A stretch of DNA of 64,000 bases, from contig NZ_JADEYS010000016.1 in NCBI RefSeq assembly GCF_015209595.1, positions 62,001 through 126,000 on the forward strand, given 5' to 3'. Source of the stretch: Pontibacterium sinense. GTDB taxonomy: Bacteria > Pseudomonadota > Gammaproteobacteria > Pseudomonadales > Balneatricaceae. Under the pieces are notes generated by a model. That model saw only the letters and a program-made list of their open reading frames with translations, ran no database searches and was not told the origin of the DNA. How positions within the stretch are numbered: position 1 is the first letter of the stretch; every line of letters begins with the position of its first letter. The position numbers were made by a program, and so were the translations under genes. This document shows positions 9,316 to 19,700 of this stretch, piece after piece.

Positions 9316-9621
9316 TCAATATCCTGCGCGTGTTGGCGATAGGACAACTTCCAATGTATTCACGGCGTCTTTTTCCGGGTGGCCGATCATTTCATCGTAG
9401 GCGCTTTGCTGACGCAATGTCATTGCCTGAACATCTACAGACTCCAACATCTCCTTAATCGCCTCCAGGTTCTGAGCCCGGTAGGGTTGGTGAGTCTCAT
9501 CGTAGAGTAGTATCTCCCCCATTTCGGTTTCAATGGTGACCAGGTACAGCATGGGAGCGACCGCGTGGACGATGACTTTATTGATGGATTGAAGTTGTTC
9601 GAGATCAGTTGTCAGTAACAT
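9316..9621 (-). CDS. DUF6482-like small protein
   Basis: A small soluble protein of 101 residues from the ATG at 9621 (a TTG 15 bases further upstream would add five residues). The pattern of an N-terminal strand-rich part, then a helix, then QQSAYDEMIGHPE resembles what I recall of DUF6482 proteins (about 100 residues, with an AYDEM-like box). The assignment is from memory and moderate. It lies 11 bases downstream of the DUF3833 lipoprotein gene on the same strand and is probably in one transcript with it. Its function is not known. Confidence 0.6.
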   Translation of the reverse strand: MLLTTDLEQLQSINKVIVHAVAPMLYLVTIETEMGEILLYDETHQPYRAQNLEAIKEMLESVDVQAMTLRQQSAYDEMIGHPEKDAVNTLEVVLSPTRAGY

Positions 9622-9632
9622 CGGGATAGGCC

Positions 9633-10193
9633 TCAATTATTGGGCTTGTTGCTCTGAAAAAACAGGGTCACGGTTCCCAGATGTAAGCCCCATTTACTCA
9701 CCTGCGCTTTATTGATCAGCACGCCATCGGATTGAAGAAACATCCAATCGTTAAAACTCACCCGCCAGACGGAGTCTCCGACCGGCAAATTCAGGTCATA
9801 TCGCCAGTTGAGTGCGTTACCGACAACGCGGCCTTGAGCAACACCGATGACGTCATCTGCACGACCTGTGTACCGACCGTTACCCTCTGGCGTGATATGC
9901 CAGATCCTCTGTGAAGTTTCTCCATCGCTATAGATAAAGTCCTCTTTCAGAACAAGCACGCCATCTATGATTTTTCCGTCTATTTGGACTTTAAAGCTGC
10001 GCTTTAGTTTGCCAAATCGATCCTCAAAGATGCCCCAGGCAGTCGTGCTCCCAAGGAAATACTCTTCCAGATTGAGTTGAGGTTTCTGACCCTTAAAATC
10101 CTCTATTTGCATACTGCTGCAACCGGTAATCAGGGATAAGGCAGTCAGAAGGCTGAAAAGTCGGATGAGATAGGGTGGTGTTGAGGTGTGCAT
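9633..10193 (-). CDS. DUF3833 family lipoprotein
   Basis: A 186-residue lipoprotein: the signal peptide ends in the lipobox LITGC (lipidated Cys25). The mature part is strand-rich, with blocks such as WGIFEDRFGKLKRSF, TGRADDVIG and LNWRYDLNLPVG that fit DUF3833, a family of proteobacterial lipoproteins of unknown function. Residue +2 after the Cys is Ser, which would predict the outer membrane under the E. coli Lol rule. It is the first gene of a probable two-gene unit with the small gene downstream. Confidence 0.85.
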   Translation of the reverse strand: MHTSTPPYLIRLFSLLTALSLITGCSSMQIEDFKGQKPQLNLEEYFLGSTTAWGIFEDRFGKLKRSFKVQIDGKIIDGVLVLKEDFIYSDGETSQRIWHITPEGNGRYTGRADDVIGVAQGRVVGNALNWRYDLNLPVGDSVWRVSFNDWMFLQSDGVLINKAQVSKWGLHLGTVTLFFQSNKPNN

Positions 10194-10322
10194 TGAACAG
10201 GCTCCGTATAGCGCTTGAACGGGTGATTTATATAGCTATACGTAGATGTGCAGAAAAAGATCAGTGAGTGAGGGCAGATTGGATGGGTATAGAAAGGAAA
10301 ATGAAGTGTGTTGCGGGTCAAC

Positions 10323-10358
10323 GGCAGGCAACCCGTATGATGGAGTAAGGTGCCTGCC
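10323..10358. repeat. 8-bp inverted repeat downstream of RhlE-type helicase gene
   Basis: GGCAGGCA at 10323-10330 pairs with TGCCTGCC at 10351-10358, just past the stop codon of the helicase gene. No T-run follows on the minus strand, so it is not a textbook terminator. Confidence 0.4.
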
Positions 10359-10374
10359 TGTTGGGTCGTATTCC

Positions 10375-11619
10375 TTAACGACGGCGTTTAGTGGGCTTCT
10401 TACCCAGTGCGCGCTCGCGTGCGCGTTGCTTCTGGGCGCCGCGACTGTTGCGTCGGGGCGCTTTCTTCACTTCCCGTGTTAAGTCAGGTTCAAACCCCGG
10501 TAACCACTGTTGCGGCAGTTGGGTTTCGAGCTTGGTTTCAACCTCTTGCAGCAGATAGTTTTCGTCCTCACATACTAGCGAGATCGCTAAACCAGTGCCG
10601 CCTGCGCGCCCGGTACGGCCAATCCGGTGGATGTAGTCTTCAGCTTTGAAGGGCAGTTCGTAGTTGACGACATATTTAAGCTCCTCAATATCCAGACCAC
10701 GTGCGGCCAGATCGGTGGCAACCAGTACCCGTGTTTTGCCTTCCCGAAACTCCTCCAATGCCCGTTCACGTGCGCCTTGAGATTTGTCACCATGAATTGC
10801 CTGTGTCTTCAGGCCATCCTTGCACATCTCTTTTGCCAGAGCGTCCGCACCTAATTTTGTACGGGTGAATATCAGCACCTGCTGCCAGTTTTGTGAACCA
10901 ATCAGGTAGGAAATCAACTCCCGCTTACGATCTTCATCCACGGCATAAACACGCTGTTCCACCTGAATCGATGCGGTATTACGCGCATCCACTTCAATCA
11001 GTTTCGGCGTCTTCAGCAGGGCTTTGCTGAGCTTGAATATCTCATCGTCAAAAGTGGCTGAAAACAGCAGCGTTTGGCGGGTGGATGGCAGCACCTTCAA
11101 TATCCGCTGAATCTCGTCCATAAAACCCATGTCGAGCATGCGGTCCGCTTCATCAAACACCATATACTCGACCTGACTCAGGTCGACGGCACGTTTATAC
11201 ATCAGATCAATCAGGCGACCGGGTGTCGCCACAACAATATCTACGCCCGCTTTCAGGCTTTCAATCTGCGTGTTGATGCTGGCTCCACCGTATACCAGTG
11301 CCGCGCGTAGATCGGTCTGCGCACCGTATTTAACCACGCTGGCATGAACTTGCTGCGCCAGTTCCCGTGTCGGTGTCAGGATCAACGCCCGCACTGATAT
11401 TTTTCCGCTGGAGTCGCGTGTTTGTGCAGACAAAAACTGCAATATCGGTAGGGCAAAGGCCGCCGTTTTACCGGTGCCTGTTTGCGCACCGGCCATCACG
11501 TCCAGACCTTCTAGAATCGCCGGAATCGCTTCAGTCTGAATCGGGGTTGGCGCGTTATAACCCTGCTCGGCCACTGCATCCAGTAATGTTTGATTCAAAC
11601 CCAATGAGGCAAAACTCAT
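10375..11619 (-). CDS. DEAD-box ATP-dependent RNA helicase, RhlE type
   Basis: A 414-residue DEAD-box helicase that unwinds RNA duplexes in ribosome assembly or mRNA decay. In order it shows the Q motif with FASLGLNQ, Walker [31 protein letters not shown], then in the second RecA domain [21 protein letters not shown] and HRIGRTGR. A short basic tail ([20 protein letters not shown]) follows, typical of RhlE-like proteins for RNA binding. A second, longer RhlE-type paralogue lies at 61176-62606. It is a single gene. Confidence 0.92.
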   Translation of the reverse strand: MSFASLGLNQTLLDAVAEQGYNAPTPIQTEAIPAILEGLDVMAGAQTGTGKTAAFALPILQFLSAQTRDSSGKISVRALILTPTRELAQQVHASVVKYGAQTDLRAALVYGGASINTQIESLKAGVDIVVATPGRLIDLMYKRAVDLSQVEYMVFDEADRMLDMGFMDEIQRILKVLPSTRQTLLFSATFDDEIFKLSKALLKTPKLIEVDARNTASIQVEQRVYAVDEDRKRELISYLIGSQNWQQVLIFTRTKLGADALAKEMCKDGLKTQAIHGDKSQGARERALEEFREGKTRVLVATDLAARGLDIEELKYVVNYELPFKAEDYIHRIGRTGRAGGTGLAISLVCEDENYLLQEVETKLETQLPQQWLPGFEPDLTREVKKAPRRNSRGAQKQRARERALGKKPTKRRR

Positions 11620-11967
11620 AGCAATATCTCAGTCAAAAAATTTGCGCGCAGTGTAACAGGTTTAGGCAAACCCTGTTGCGCCCGATGAACGGAGAAAGTC
11701 GTTATTTATTGACCGCGTTATAGAGCAGGTAGGGGGGCGTAGGGGGCTAGCAGAACCAGCAAAGATCAAAAAAAGACGCATACTTGGGAAATATAGAATG
11801 GGCAGAAATTCGAAGATCAGAATTCGCTTTCTGCTATGTATCTGTCTTTGATTTGATACGATGTGTTTTTCCGGTCCTCGTCATGATTTGGGAGCGCAGG
11901 GGCAGAACGTCAGGTTTTGAGGGTGTCAGTTAAACAGAGGGTGAGCGGTAAGCCTCAGCATTAAAAT
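11620..11967. other. Intergenic stretch, nothing recognised
   Basis: These 348 bases lie between the AraC-family gene's 3' end and the helicase start. A G-rich run occurs near 11731-11747. I see no supported gene, tRNA or terminator. Confidence 0.4.
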
Positions 11968-13056
11968 TTAACAAAACAGGTCTGATACCCACTGTTGATA
12001 CAGATGTTCTCCCATTGCCATAGATTTCTTGTGCTTTGGAAATGAAGAATAGTATTCCGTATACGCTTTCATACCTTGCTCTTTGACTTCACTGGGAGTC
12101 ATGCCAAACGCATTTTTAAACGCCCGTCGAAACGTGTCCTCTGATTGAAATCCCTCTGCATACGCCAAGGCGGTTAAAGAGTTGATCTCGTTACCCCTAA
12201 GTACCAATAATTGAAAGGCGTGGCGTAAGCGACGATTGCGGATAAACGTCTGTATGCCACCGAGAGGCTCTGCCAGACGATATAGTCGAGATCTGGACAA
12301 GCCCAGCGATGCGGCGATCATATCGGGATTGAGTGTAGGAGTGCTGAGATTGGTATCAATGAACCGTTTGATGTCCAATAGCAGGTTGCGATCAATTATC
12401 TGGGCCGCTTCTTCCTGTGCACCGGGCGTGGCAGTCAAGGTGGCTTTTATTAACGCCATTGTCGGATCAACCAGTGCCAGCCCTTCGGCCGCAGTCATGT
12501 TTGGTGCTTCTGTATGCAGATCATATAGATGGCGTCTAAGCAGTCGCACCGAAGCATGGTCTCCAGATAAGGTCTTTAGGTGAAGGCCATCCAAATCGAC
12601 GCTGTCTGCTAACAGTTCTCTTGGGATCAATAGGTTGTAGGTATCAAAATCGGATGCACTGACGTCCGTTTCTCTAGAAAAATCAACAAGGTGAATGTCC
12701 CCTGGGCGGGTATGCTTATCGCCGCTTTCATCACTCAGGAGCTGTCCCTCTCGCCAAAACTGCACCAAAATACCGTCTACACCATCGTTAGCGATATCTT
12801 GTGCCGAACGGGAAAATCGGTGGCCGGAGGCTGTGACGTTGATGGACATCATGCCGGGAAACAGGATGTTATCGATAAACCCGGATGTGTCGTTTGAGAT
12901 GCTGAGTTTGTTGGCCAGAGTGCTATCGGTTATCTGGTCAGGCGTAAAAAAAACAGACATGGCTTCAGCCCAGGCATCCCGTACCTCAGATGTGCTGATG
13001 CCATCTACCTTTTTCAGTTCTTCCGTTGAGAACGAAGATCGAAGTAGCTTATCCAT
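11968..13056 (-). CDS. AraC family transcriptional regulator
   Basis: A 362-residue regulator with a C-terminal AraC/XylS DNA-binding domain of two helix-turn-helix units: MIAASLGLSRSRLYRLAEP and then ALAYAEGFQSEDTFRRAF leading to FGMTPSEV. The N-terminal part (about 30-200) resembles the AraC-binding-like domain found in regulators of dehydrogenases and oxygenases, with a cupin-like RPGDIHLVDFS. Ligand unknown. It diverges from the first giant secreted-protein gene across 705 bases, so it could regulate that gene or itself, but the sequence gives no direct proof. Confidence 0.9.
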   Translation of the reverse strand: MDKLLRSSFSTEELKKVDGISTSEVRDAWAEAMSVFFTPDQITDSTLANKLSISNDTSGFIDNILFPGMMSINVTASGHRFSRSAQDIANDGVDGILVQFWREGQLLSDESGDKHTRPGDIHLVDFSRETDVSASDFDTYNLLIPRELLADSVDLDGLHLKTLSGDHASVRLLRRHLYDLHTEAPNMTAAEGLALVDPTMALIKATLTATPGAQEEAAQIIDRNLLLDIKRFIDTNLSTPTLNPDMIAASLGLSRSRLYRLAEPLGGIQTFIRNRRLRHAFQLLVLRGNEINSLTALAYAEGFQSEDTFRRAFKNAFGMTPSEVKEQGMKAYTEYYSSFPKHKKSMAMGEHLYQQWVSDLFC

Positions 13057-13526
13057 AAGACTTTTCTCTACAGCTTTACTGTAAATAGCGGTTATTTAAT
13101 CGATACATCCGGTACACCGTTCACTGTATAAATTTAACTACCAGTGATTATTTGATCGAGCGATCTCTAATTTACATCGAAATCCGTTTGAGCAGCTCCA
13201 GATATTTGTATGAGTTATATATCGTCAGTCTTCACTGTTTCTGAACACGTATTTTACGTTGCCGTACCTAATCTATGTATCAGGTTAGCAGGATGCGCAA
13301 TAAATTTTCTGTCGGGACAAAACACCGGTAGTGCAGGACGTTTTGCAGGGTGCTCGGACATCCAATTTTATAGAATTGAGCCACTCAGTGGAGGAAAGCG
13401 GTCCTTTTTTTGGAGAGACCTGATCCAATGGATTAGCATTCTGAGGGTGCTAAACGCATCAGTGTCTATTGAAAGTTATGATTCCTTCATAGCGTTTATG
13501 CAACGTTTAGTTGATTAGGATGAGCT

Positions 13527-13562
13527 AAACAATTGTTTGAATTGTAAACATATTTGTTTACA
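13527..13562. promoter_or_regulatory. Pair of adjacent palindromes, candidate operators
   Basis: AAACAATTGTTT at 13527-13538 is a perfect 12-bp palindrome. Five bases on, TGTAAACA (13543-13550) and TGTTTACA (13555-13562) form a perfect 8-bp dyad around TATT. The two share the AAACA/TGTTT half-site. They lie about 200 bases before the giant gene in an AT-rich tract, a position fitting operators for its promoter. The protein that binds is unknown. Confidence 0.5.
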
Positions 13563-13694
13563 TTAGGTTTGTTTAATTTATAGTGAAATTCCTATAAATT
13601 ATGTGATTTTAAAGCTTGCTAATTGAATTTATACGGTTTTTTAAAACACCTGTATGCAGTGGGTTGATGCTATAAGTGTTTGAAATCGAGTTGT

Positions 13695-13730
13695 CTACTT
13701 ATTGTGGGTAGGACCACGTCTTACAAGTAG
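13695..13730 (+). promoter_or_regulatory. Hairpin in presumed 5' leader of the giant gene
   Basis: CTACTT (13695-13700) pairs with AAGTAG (13725-13730), and inside it GTGG (13704-13707) pairs with CCAC (13714-13717). The hairpin ends 31 bases before the start codon and so would lie in the messenger leader near the ribosome site. A regulatory role is inference only. Confidence 0.35.
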
Positions 13731-13761
13731 CTGGTTTTGAAGAATTACTGGAGTTGATGAA

Positions 13762-16700
13762 ATGGAAAATGATGGAAATACACTTGTCATTGTTGATAGT
13801 TCGGTAGTTGGCTGGCAGCGCTTGGTCGATACTTCTGCAGTCACAGTGGTGGTTCTTGATGTAGATCAAGATGGTGTCGCGCAGATTGCCGCTGCTATTT
13901 CATCGCGCGGTCCAATTGATTCCGTACATATTGTTTCGCATGGTTCTGATGGTGCTTTACATCTCGGAAATACAATCCTGAATGCTAGTAACTTAGATCA
14001 GTATCAGGCGGAATGGTTAAGCATTAAAGCTGGCTTAGCTAATGATGCCGATATCCTACTTTATGGTTGTTCTGTTGCGGAGGGCGATGAGGGAATGGAG
14101 TTCATTTCCGATTTGGCTGCTGTGACAGGAGCAGATGTTGCTGCATCTGATGATAAAACAGGGGCAGCTAATTTAGGTGGAGATTGGGTCTTAGAACAAA
14201 GCTATGGAGAGATAAGCGCTTCAACAACATGGCTTCAGAGCGAGGCCTATGAACATGTACTTGCGCTACCGATTTCATCCTCTCAAACGACAAATTATAC
14301 TGGCTTGGGTTACACTGATACAGCTGTAATTCCTGATGGTACAGTGATTCAGGACTTAAGCTATGACGGATTTAGATTCAATGGGTTTATTGGTGAATCA
14401 GGGGTTTACTCTAATACATCTGACTTAACAGCCGATGTTGGGACTACCGGTGTCCGGTGGTATACCAGTGACAGCTCGAATTTCAAATTTGAAAGCATCG
14501 ATTACCACATTGATACTTTTGGCTCACCTGCTACCGCCTCTATCACGTTTTATGGATTCAGGAATGGGGCACAAGTTGAGTCGCAAAGCTTTAACGCTGC
14601 GGACACGACAAGAGGAACTTGGACGCTGAACTGGGACTCTGTTGATGAAGTAAAGGTTACTGCCAACACAAACTTCATCTTCATGGATAATTTGACAGTT
14701 GCGGCCGAGGTAATTGCTAATGCTGCACCCGCAATATCGATTGATAATAGCGATCTAAGCTATACCGAAAACGCCAGCTCCACGCAGATCGATTCTGCCG
14801 CCACAGTGAGTGATGCTGATGGGGACGCCGACTGGAACGGCGGCACGTTAGTCGCGCAGGTGACTGGGAACGCCGAAGCCGGAGATCAGATTAGTATCTC
14901 CGATACCGATGGCGATGGTACTGCAATCACCGTCAGCGGTACCAATATTCTGTCAAACGGCACCGATATTGGGGACCTTTCTACCAGTGGCAGCACGGTG
15001 ACCAATGGTACTGCCCTGACTATCACATTTGATGCCGATGCCACTAATGCCAATGTGCAGGAAGTGTTGCAGTCATTGCGTTATAGCTCGACCTCAGATG
15101 ACCCCGGTACCAGCAACAGAACCATTACGGTTACAGCGACTGATACCAATGCAGGGGCGAACAGTGATACTCGTACGGTTGCGATTACTGCGGTTAATGA
15201 TGACCCAACCGAAACGGGCACCTTCCCAACCGATATTACCGTGATAGAAGACACGGCCAGTGATCTTGACCTTTCCGGTCTAACCCTGGCCGATGTTGAT
15301 TCATCAGGTGATATGACACTTACCCTCACCGCAACAGGTGGCACTATAGCCGCCAGTGATAATGGCGGCGTGGTAATTGGTGGCACAGGCACGAGTACCC
15401 TGACCCTGACGGGCACCGTCAGTGAAATTGATACCTATTTAAATACCTCGACCTTTATTAAATATACCAGTGCATTAAATGAGAACGGTTCAGATGCACA
15501 AACGGTGGCCGTCAAAATCAATGATGGGGACGGTAGCGGTGATGTTTCTTTAGGTACGTTTAATCTTGATATTACCGCCGTTAACGACGATCCAACCGAA
15601 ACGGGCACCTTCCCAACCGATATCACTGTTATAGAAGACACGGCCAGTGATCTTGACCTTTCCGGTCTCGCCCTGGCAGATATCGATTCATCGGGTGATA
15701 TGACACTTACCCTAACCGCGACAGGCGGCACCATGGCCGCCAGTGATAATGGCGGTGTAGTGATTGGTGGCACAGGCACGGGTACACTCACCCTGACGGG
15801 CACCGTCAGTGAAATTGATACCTATTTAAACACCTCGACGTTTATAAAATATACCAGTGCATTAAATGATAGTGGCGCAGATGCACAAACGGTGGCCGTC
15901 AAAATCAATGATGGGGACGGTAGCGGCGATGTGGCTTTAGGCACGTTTAATCTTGATATTACCGCAGTAAACGACGCGCCAACCCTCTCAGCGGGTCCTT
16001 ACAACTTTACGGGTGTTAATGAAGACACCACCACAACGGGTGTTACCGTTGCAACGATTTTAGACGGCACGACCAATGCCGATGCGGACAGTGACACCCT
16101 GGGCATGGCGGTATCCGCCACCACAGGTAACGGTACCTGGCAGTTTTCCACCGATGACAGTAACTGGACGGATTTTGCCGGTTCACTCGCGGCCAACAAT
16201 GCCCTGCATTTAGATGACAGTACCTATGTACGTTACATCCCTGATGGCGTGGAGGGTGAAACCGCAACCCTGACCTTTATTGCCTGGGACCAAACCTCAG
16301 GCACCGCCTCTACCAATGGTTCGGCTCAAGTAGCCGATGCGTCTACGGGGGGAGATGCGACGGTTTACTCAACGGGTACGGCCTCAGGCAGCCTGGTTGT
16401 CTCAGCGGTTGAAGACGCGCCAACGGTTGCCAGTGCTCCCGCGTCAGTCACCGTGAGCGAAGATATTGCAACAGATATTGATTTAAGTGCAGCGGTGATC
16501 GCGGATGTGGATACCACCGCTAGCATCACCGTAACGATTACAGCGACAGATGCCAGTGCGGTTCTGACGGCAGCCGACGGCACTTACACAACGGTGACAG
16601 CAACGGCGACCGGTAATAATGTCGTGACTCTGGCTGGCACCGCGGCCAATATCACAACCTATCTAGATACAACCAGCAATATTACCTATCAGACCAGCAG

Positions 16701-19700
16701 TAATAATACCTCCGCCGACACGTTAACCATTGGCACCAATGACGGTGAAACAGGCATTGATGCAAGCGCTGCGACCATCACGGTCAATATAACCGGCATC
16801 AACGATGAGCCTACGGCCACTGCGACCGGTGATGACAGCACAGCGGCGGGCGCAGGTTCAGCCGTGTCTGTGTTCTCCAGCACGGCCATCAGCGCGGTCG
16901 ATGTCGGTGAGAATATTGCAAGCGTGACCTTTACCGTCAGCGGGCTTGTAGATTCAGGGAATGAAAAACTGAATTACGATGGCACCGTAATTGATTTGCT
17001 GACGGATACAGCAGGGGTCTATGCGGATACAACAACATCAGGGTTGATCTCTTATGCTGTTGCCGTGAGCGGCTCAACCGCGACAGTGACGTTTAAGGGG
17101 CCGTCACAAGCCGCCGCAGCCAATACCGTATTCCAGACCGCACTGGATGGCATGACCTATGAAAATACACTGGGTGCAGTCACCACTGGCGACCGTGTGT
17201 TTACCCTAACTGAGGTTAAGGATGTTGGCGGTACGTTAAATGGTGGGGATGATACGTTTGCGGCTTCGATTGCCTCAACCATCAATGTCGTCAACGGCGA
17301 TACGCCAACGGCTACCGATGCCACCAAGGCCGCCACCGAAGACACGCCTTTCAGCATGATCACGTCAGAGATTGTTTTGGCTCAGGAAGCCAATACAACC
17401 GATGCGTTGGAATTTATCACCCTTGGTACGATTACCGGCGGTACGCTTGCCTTTACCGGTGTAGCAACCACCGCCGGTACCACATCAAGTGGTGGATCTG
17501 GCGCGGTGACCCTGGTAGATGCGGCAGCCGCGCTCACCACGGGGCAGCATGTCCATATCGATAATATTGCCAATATCCAGTTTACCCCGACCGCTAACAG
17601 CACTACGTCCGGTTCTGTACTGTATACGGTGACCGATGCAGGCGGTGATGCATCGGCACCCGCCACCCTGACCATCAATGTGGCGGCTGTTGAAGATGCC
17701 CCAACCCTGACGGGTGTAACAACAACCATTACCGCGCTTGAAGATACGGCCACCAATCTGATCACAGGCACTCCGGTATTTGCCGATGTGGATACTACGG
17801 CAGATGTGGTGGCAACGCTGACGGCGGCGGATGGTGCCTCTGTTCTAACGTCTGCAGATGCTGGCGGTGTGGTTGTCGGTAATAGCGGCACCAATGCGAT
17901 CACCCTCACCGGTACGGCCTCTGAGATTAATACCTTCTTAGGTACACCGACGAACGTTACCTATACGGGCTCCGCAAACAACGTATTCTCTGACAGCGTT
18001 GCGATCTCGGTTAATGATGGAGAGGGCGGTACAGCTACAGCAGAAACCATTACCGTAAACTTCACTGCAGTCAACGATGAACCTACGGTCAGCGCAACGG
18101 GCACGGGGGGTAACTCCATCAATGGCGCTGCCACCGATCTGTTCAACAGCACAGCAATTAATGTTGCAGTGCCAGATACAGGCGATCTGGTTACAAGCGT
18201 CACCTTTACGGTCAGTGGTCTGCAAAACGGTGCAGATGAAAAGATCAATATTGATGGCTCTGCAGTCGTGCTAATCGATGCCACAACGGGCACTACAACC
18301 GGTGGTAACAGCCTTGGTTATACGGTTTCGGTTGCAGGTACAACAGCCACCGTAGTGTTAACCCACGCAGGCATTGCTGAAGCCACGGTTGAAACTGTGC
18401 TTAATGCCATGACCTATGAAAACACCTCCGGCACTTTCTCTGAAGGTGATCGGGTTATTACGATCACTGAAGTAAAAGATGATGGTGGTATCGCAAACAG
18501 CGGTGACGACACCTGGTCCACAGCGGGGATTAGCTCAACGGTTACCGTGGTGGATGGCACCAAACCGACGGCGACCAGCTATACCGACAGTGTTAATGAG
18601 GATACTACGGTCAATCTGTCGGCCACGGAATTGCCTACCGGACAAGATGTTGGCCCTGTCGATGCGATTGAATATATCACCATCGACACCACCACTGTGA
18701 CGGGCGGGGTTTTATCGCTGGATTCTGCCGGCACAGCAGGCACCTCCTCGGTGGGTGCCGTCGCCTACGATGTAATGGCGGGTAATTTAACGGGTACGGT
18801 GAATATCAATATCGCAGATATTGGCAAACTGGATTTCACCCCAACGGCTGATCTGGCCGGTACCGGAGCCGCCAGCTTCGACTGGACAGTCACGGATGCG
18901 GGTGGACATACCTCGTCCACGGCGACCTATACGCTCGATATCACCAATACATCGGATAACCCTGAAGGGACCGACAAATCCATTTCTATCACCACCAGTG
19001 CCACCCATACCTTCAGTGCCAGTGATTTTGGCTTTACCGACCCGGATACAGGTGATGCCCTAAATCGTGTGCAAGTCAATGTTCAGGATATTGATAACGG
19101 TGCGTTGAAACTGAATAACGTTGCCGTCAGCGATAGCGAGTGGATTAATCAGGCGGATATTGGCAATCTGGTTTATACCCCCAGTGCCGCAGGTGCCGAT
19201 TCGTTTACCTTTACGGTAGAAGATGACAGTACGAATGCTACGGATAGCACACCCAATACCTTGACGATCAACGTATCCTCCCCGCCAAGTTCCGGCGGCG
19301 GTGGCACACCAGCACCAACCACTCCAGCCGATAATCTAGTCGATGGTGTGGAGGTAAAAGAAAACACTGTATCCGACGGAAGGGGTGGGCAAGTAACTAA
19401 GGTGACTGTTGATCCGGTTAGTAACGCCCGGAACGATTCGGATGATACGAGCGACCAGGCAGATATCCCCATTCACGTTGATAGGGATGGTGATATTGTA
19501 ACCACGGTGAGCTTACCTGTAGGTGTGGGTTTTTCATCGTATGACAATGACACAGCTAGAGAAAATAATGGTCTGAGCGATCTGATTCGAATGATTCAGG
19601 AGGTAAGTACGGTTCGCGAAGTCAATGATATGTCGTCGGGTGGCAAAAACTTTCTGGCGCTATTAGGCTCAGACAGTACAGACCTTTGGGCCAATGAGAT

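Larger units (their letters stand above)
13057..13761. other. Long AT-rich regulatory gap before the first giant gene
   Basis: This 705-base gap separates the divergent AraC-family gene and the first giant gene. It becomes strongly AT-rich after 13520 and carries two adjacent palindromes and a hairpin, listed separately. An open frame at 13210-13518 has no family look and no good ribosome site, so I do not call it a gene. Confidence 0.5.

Noticed and set aside
13210-13518. 102-codon frame in the gap before giant gene 1
   Set aside because: No ribosome site, no recognisable motif and odd composition; probably chance, though an unknown short gene cannot be fully excluded.
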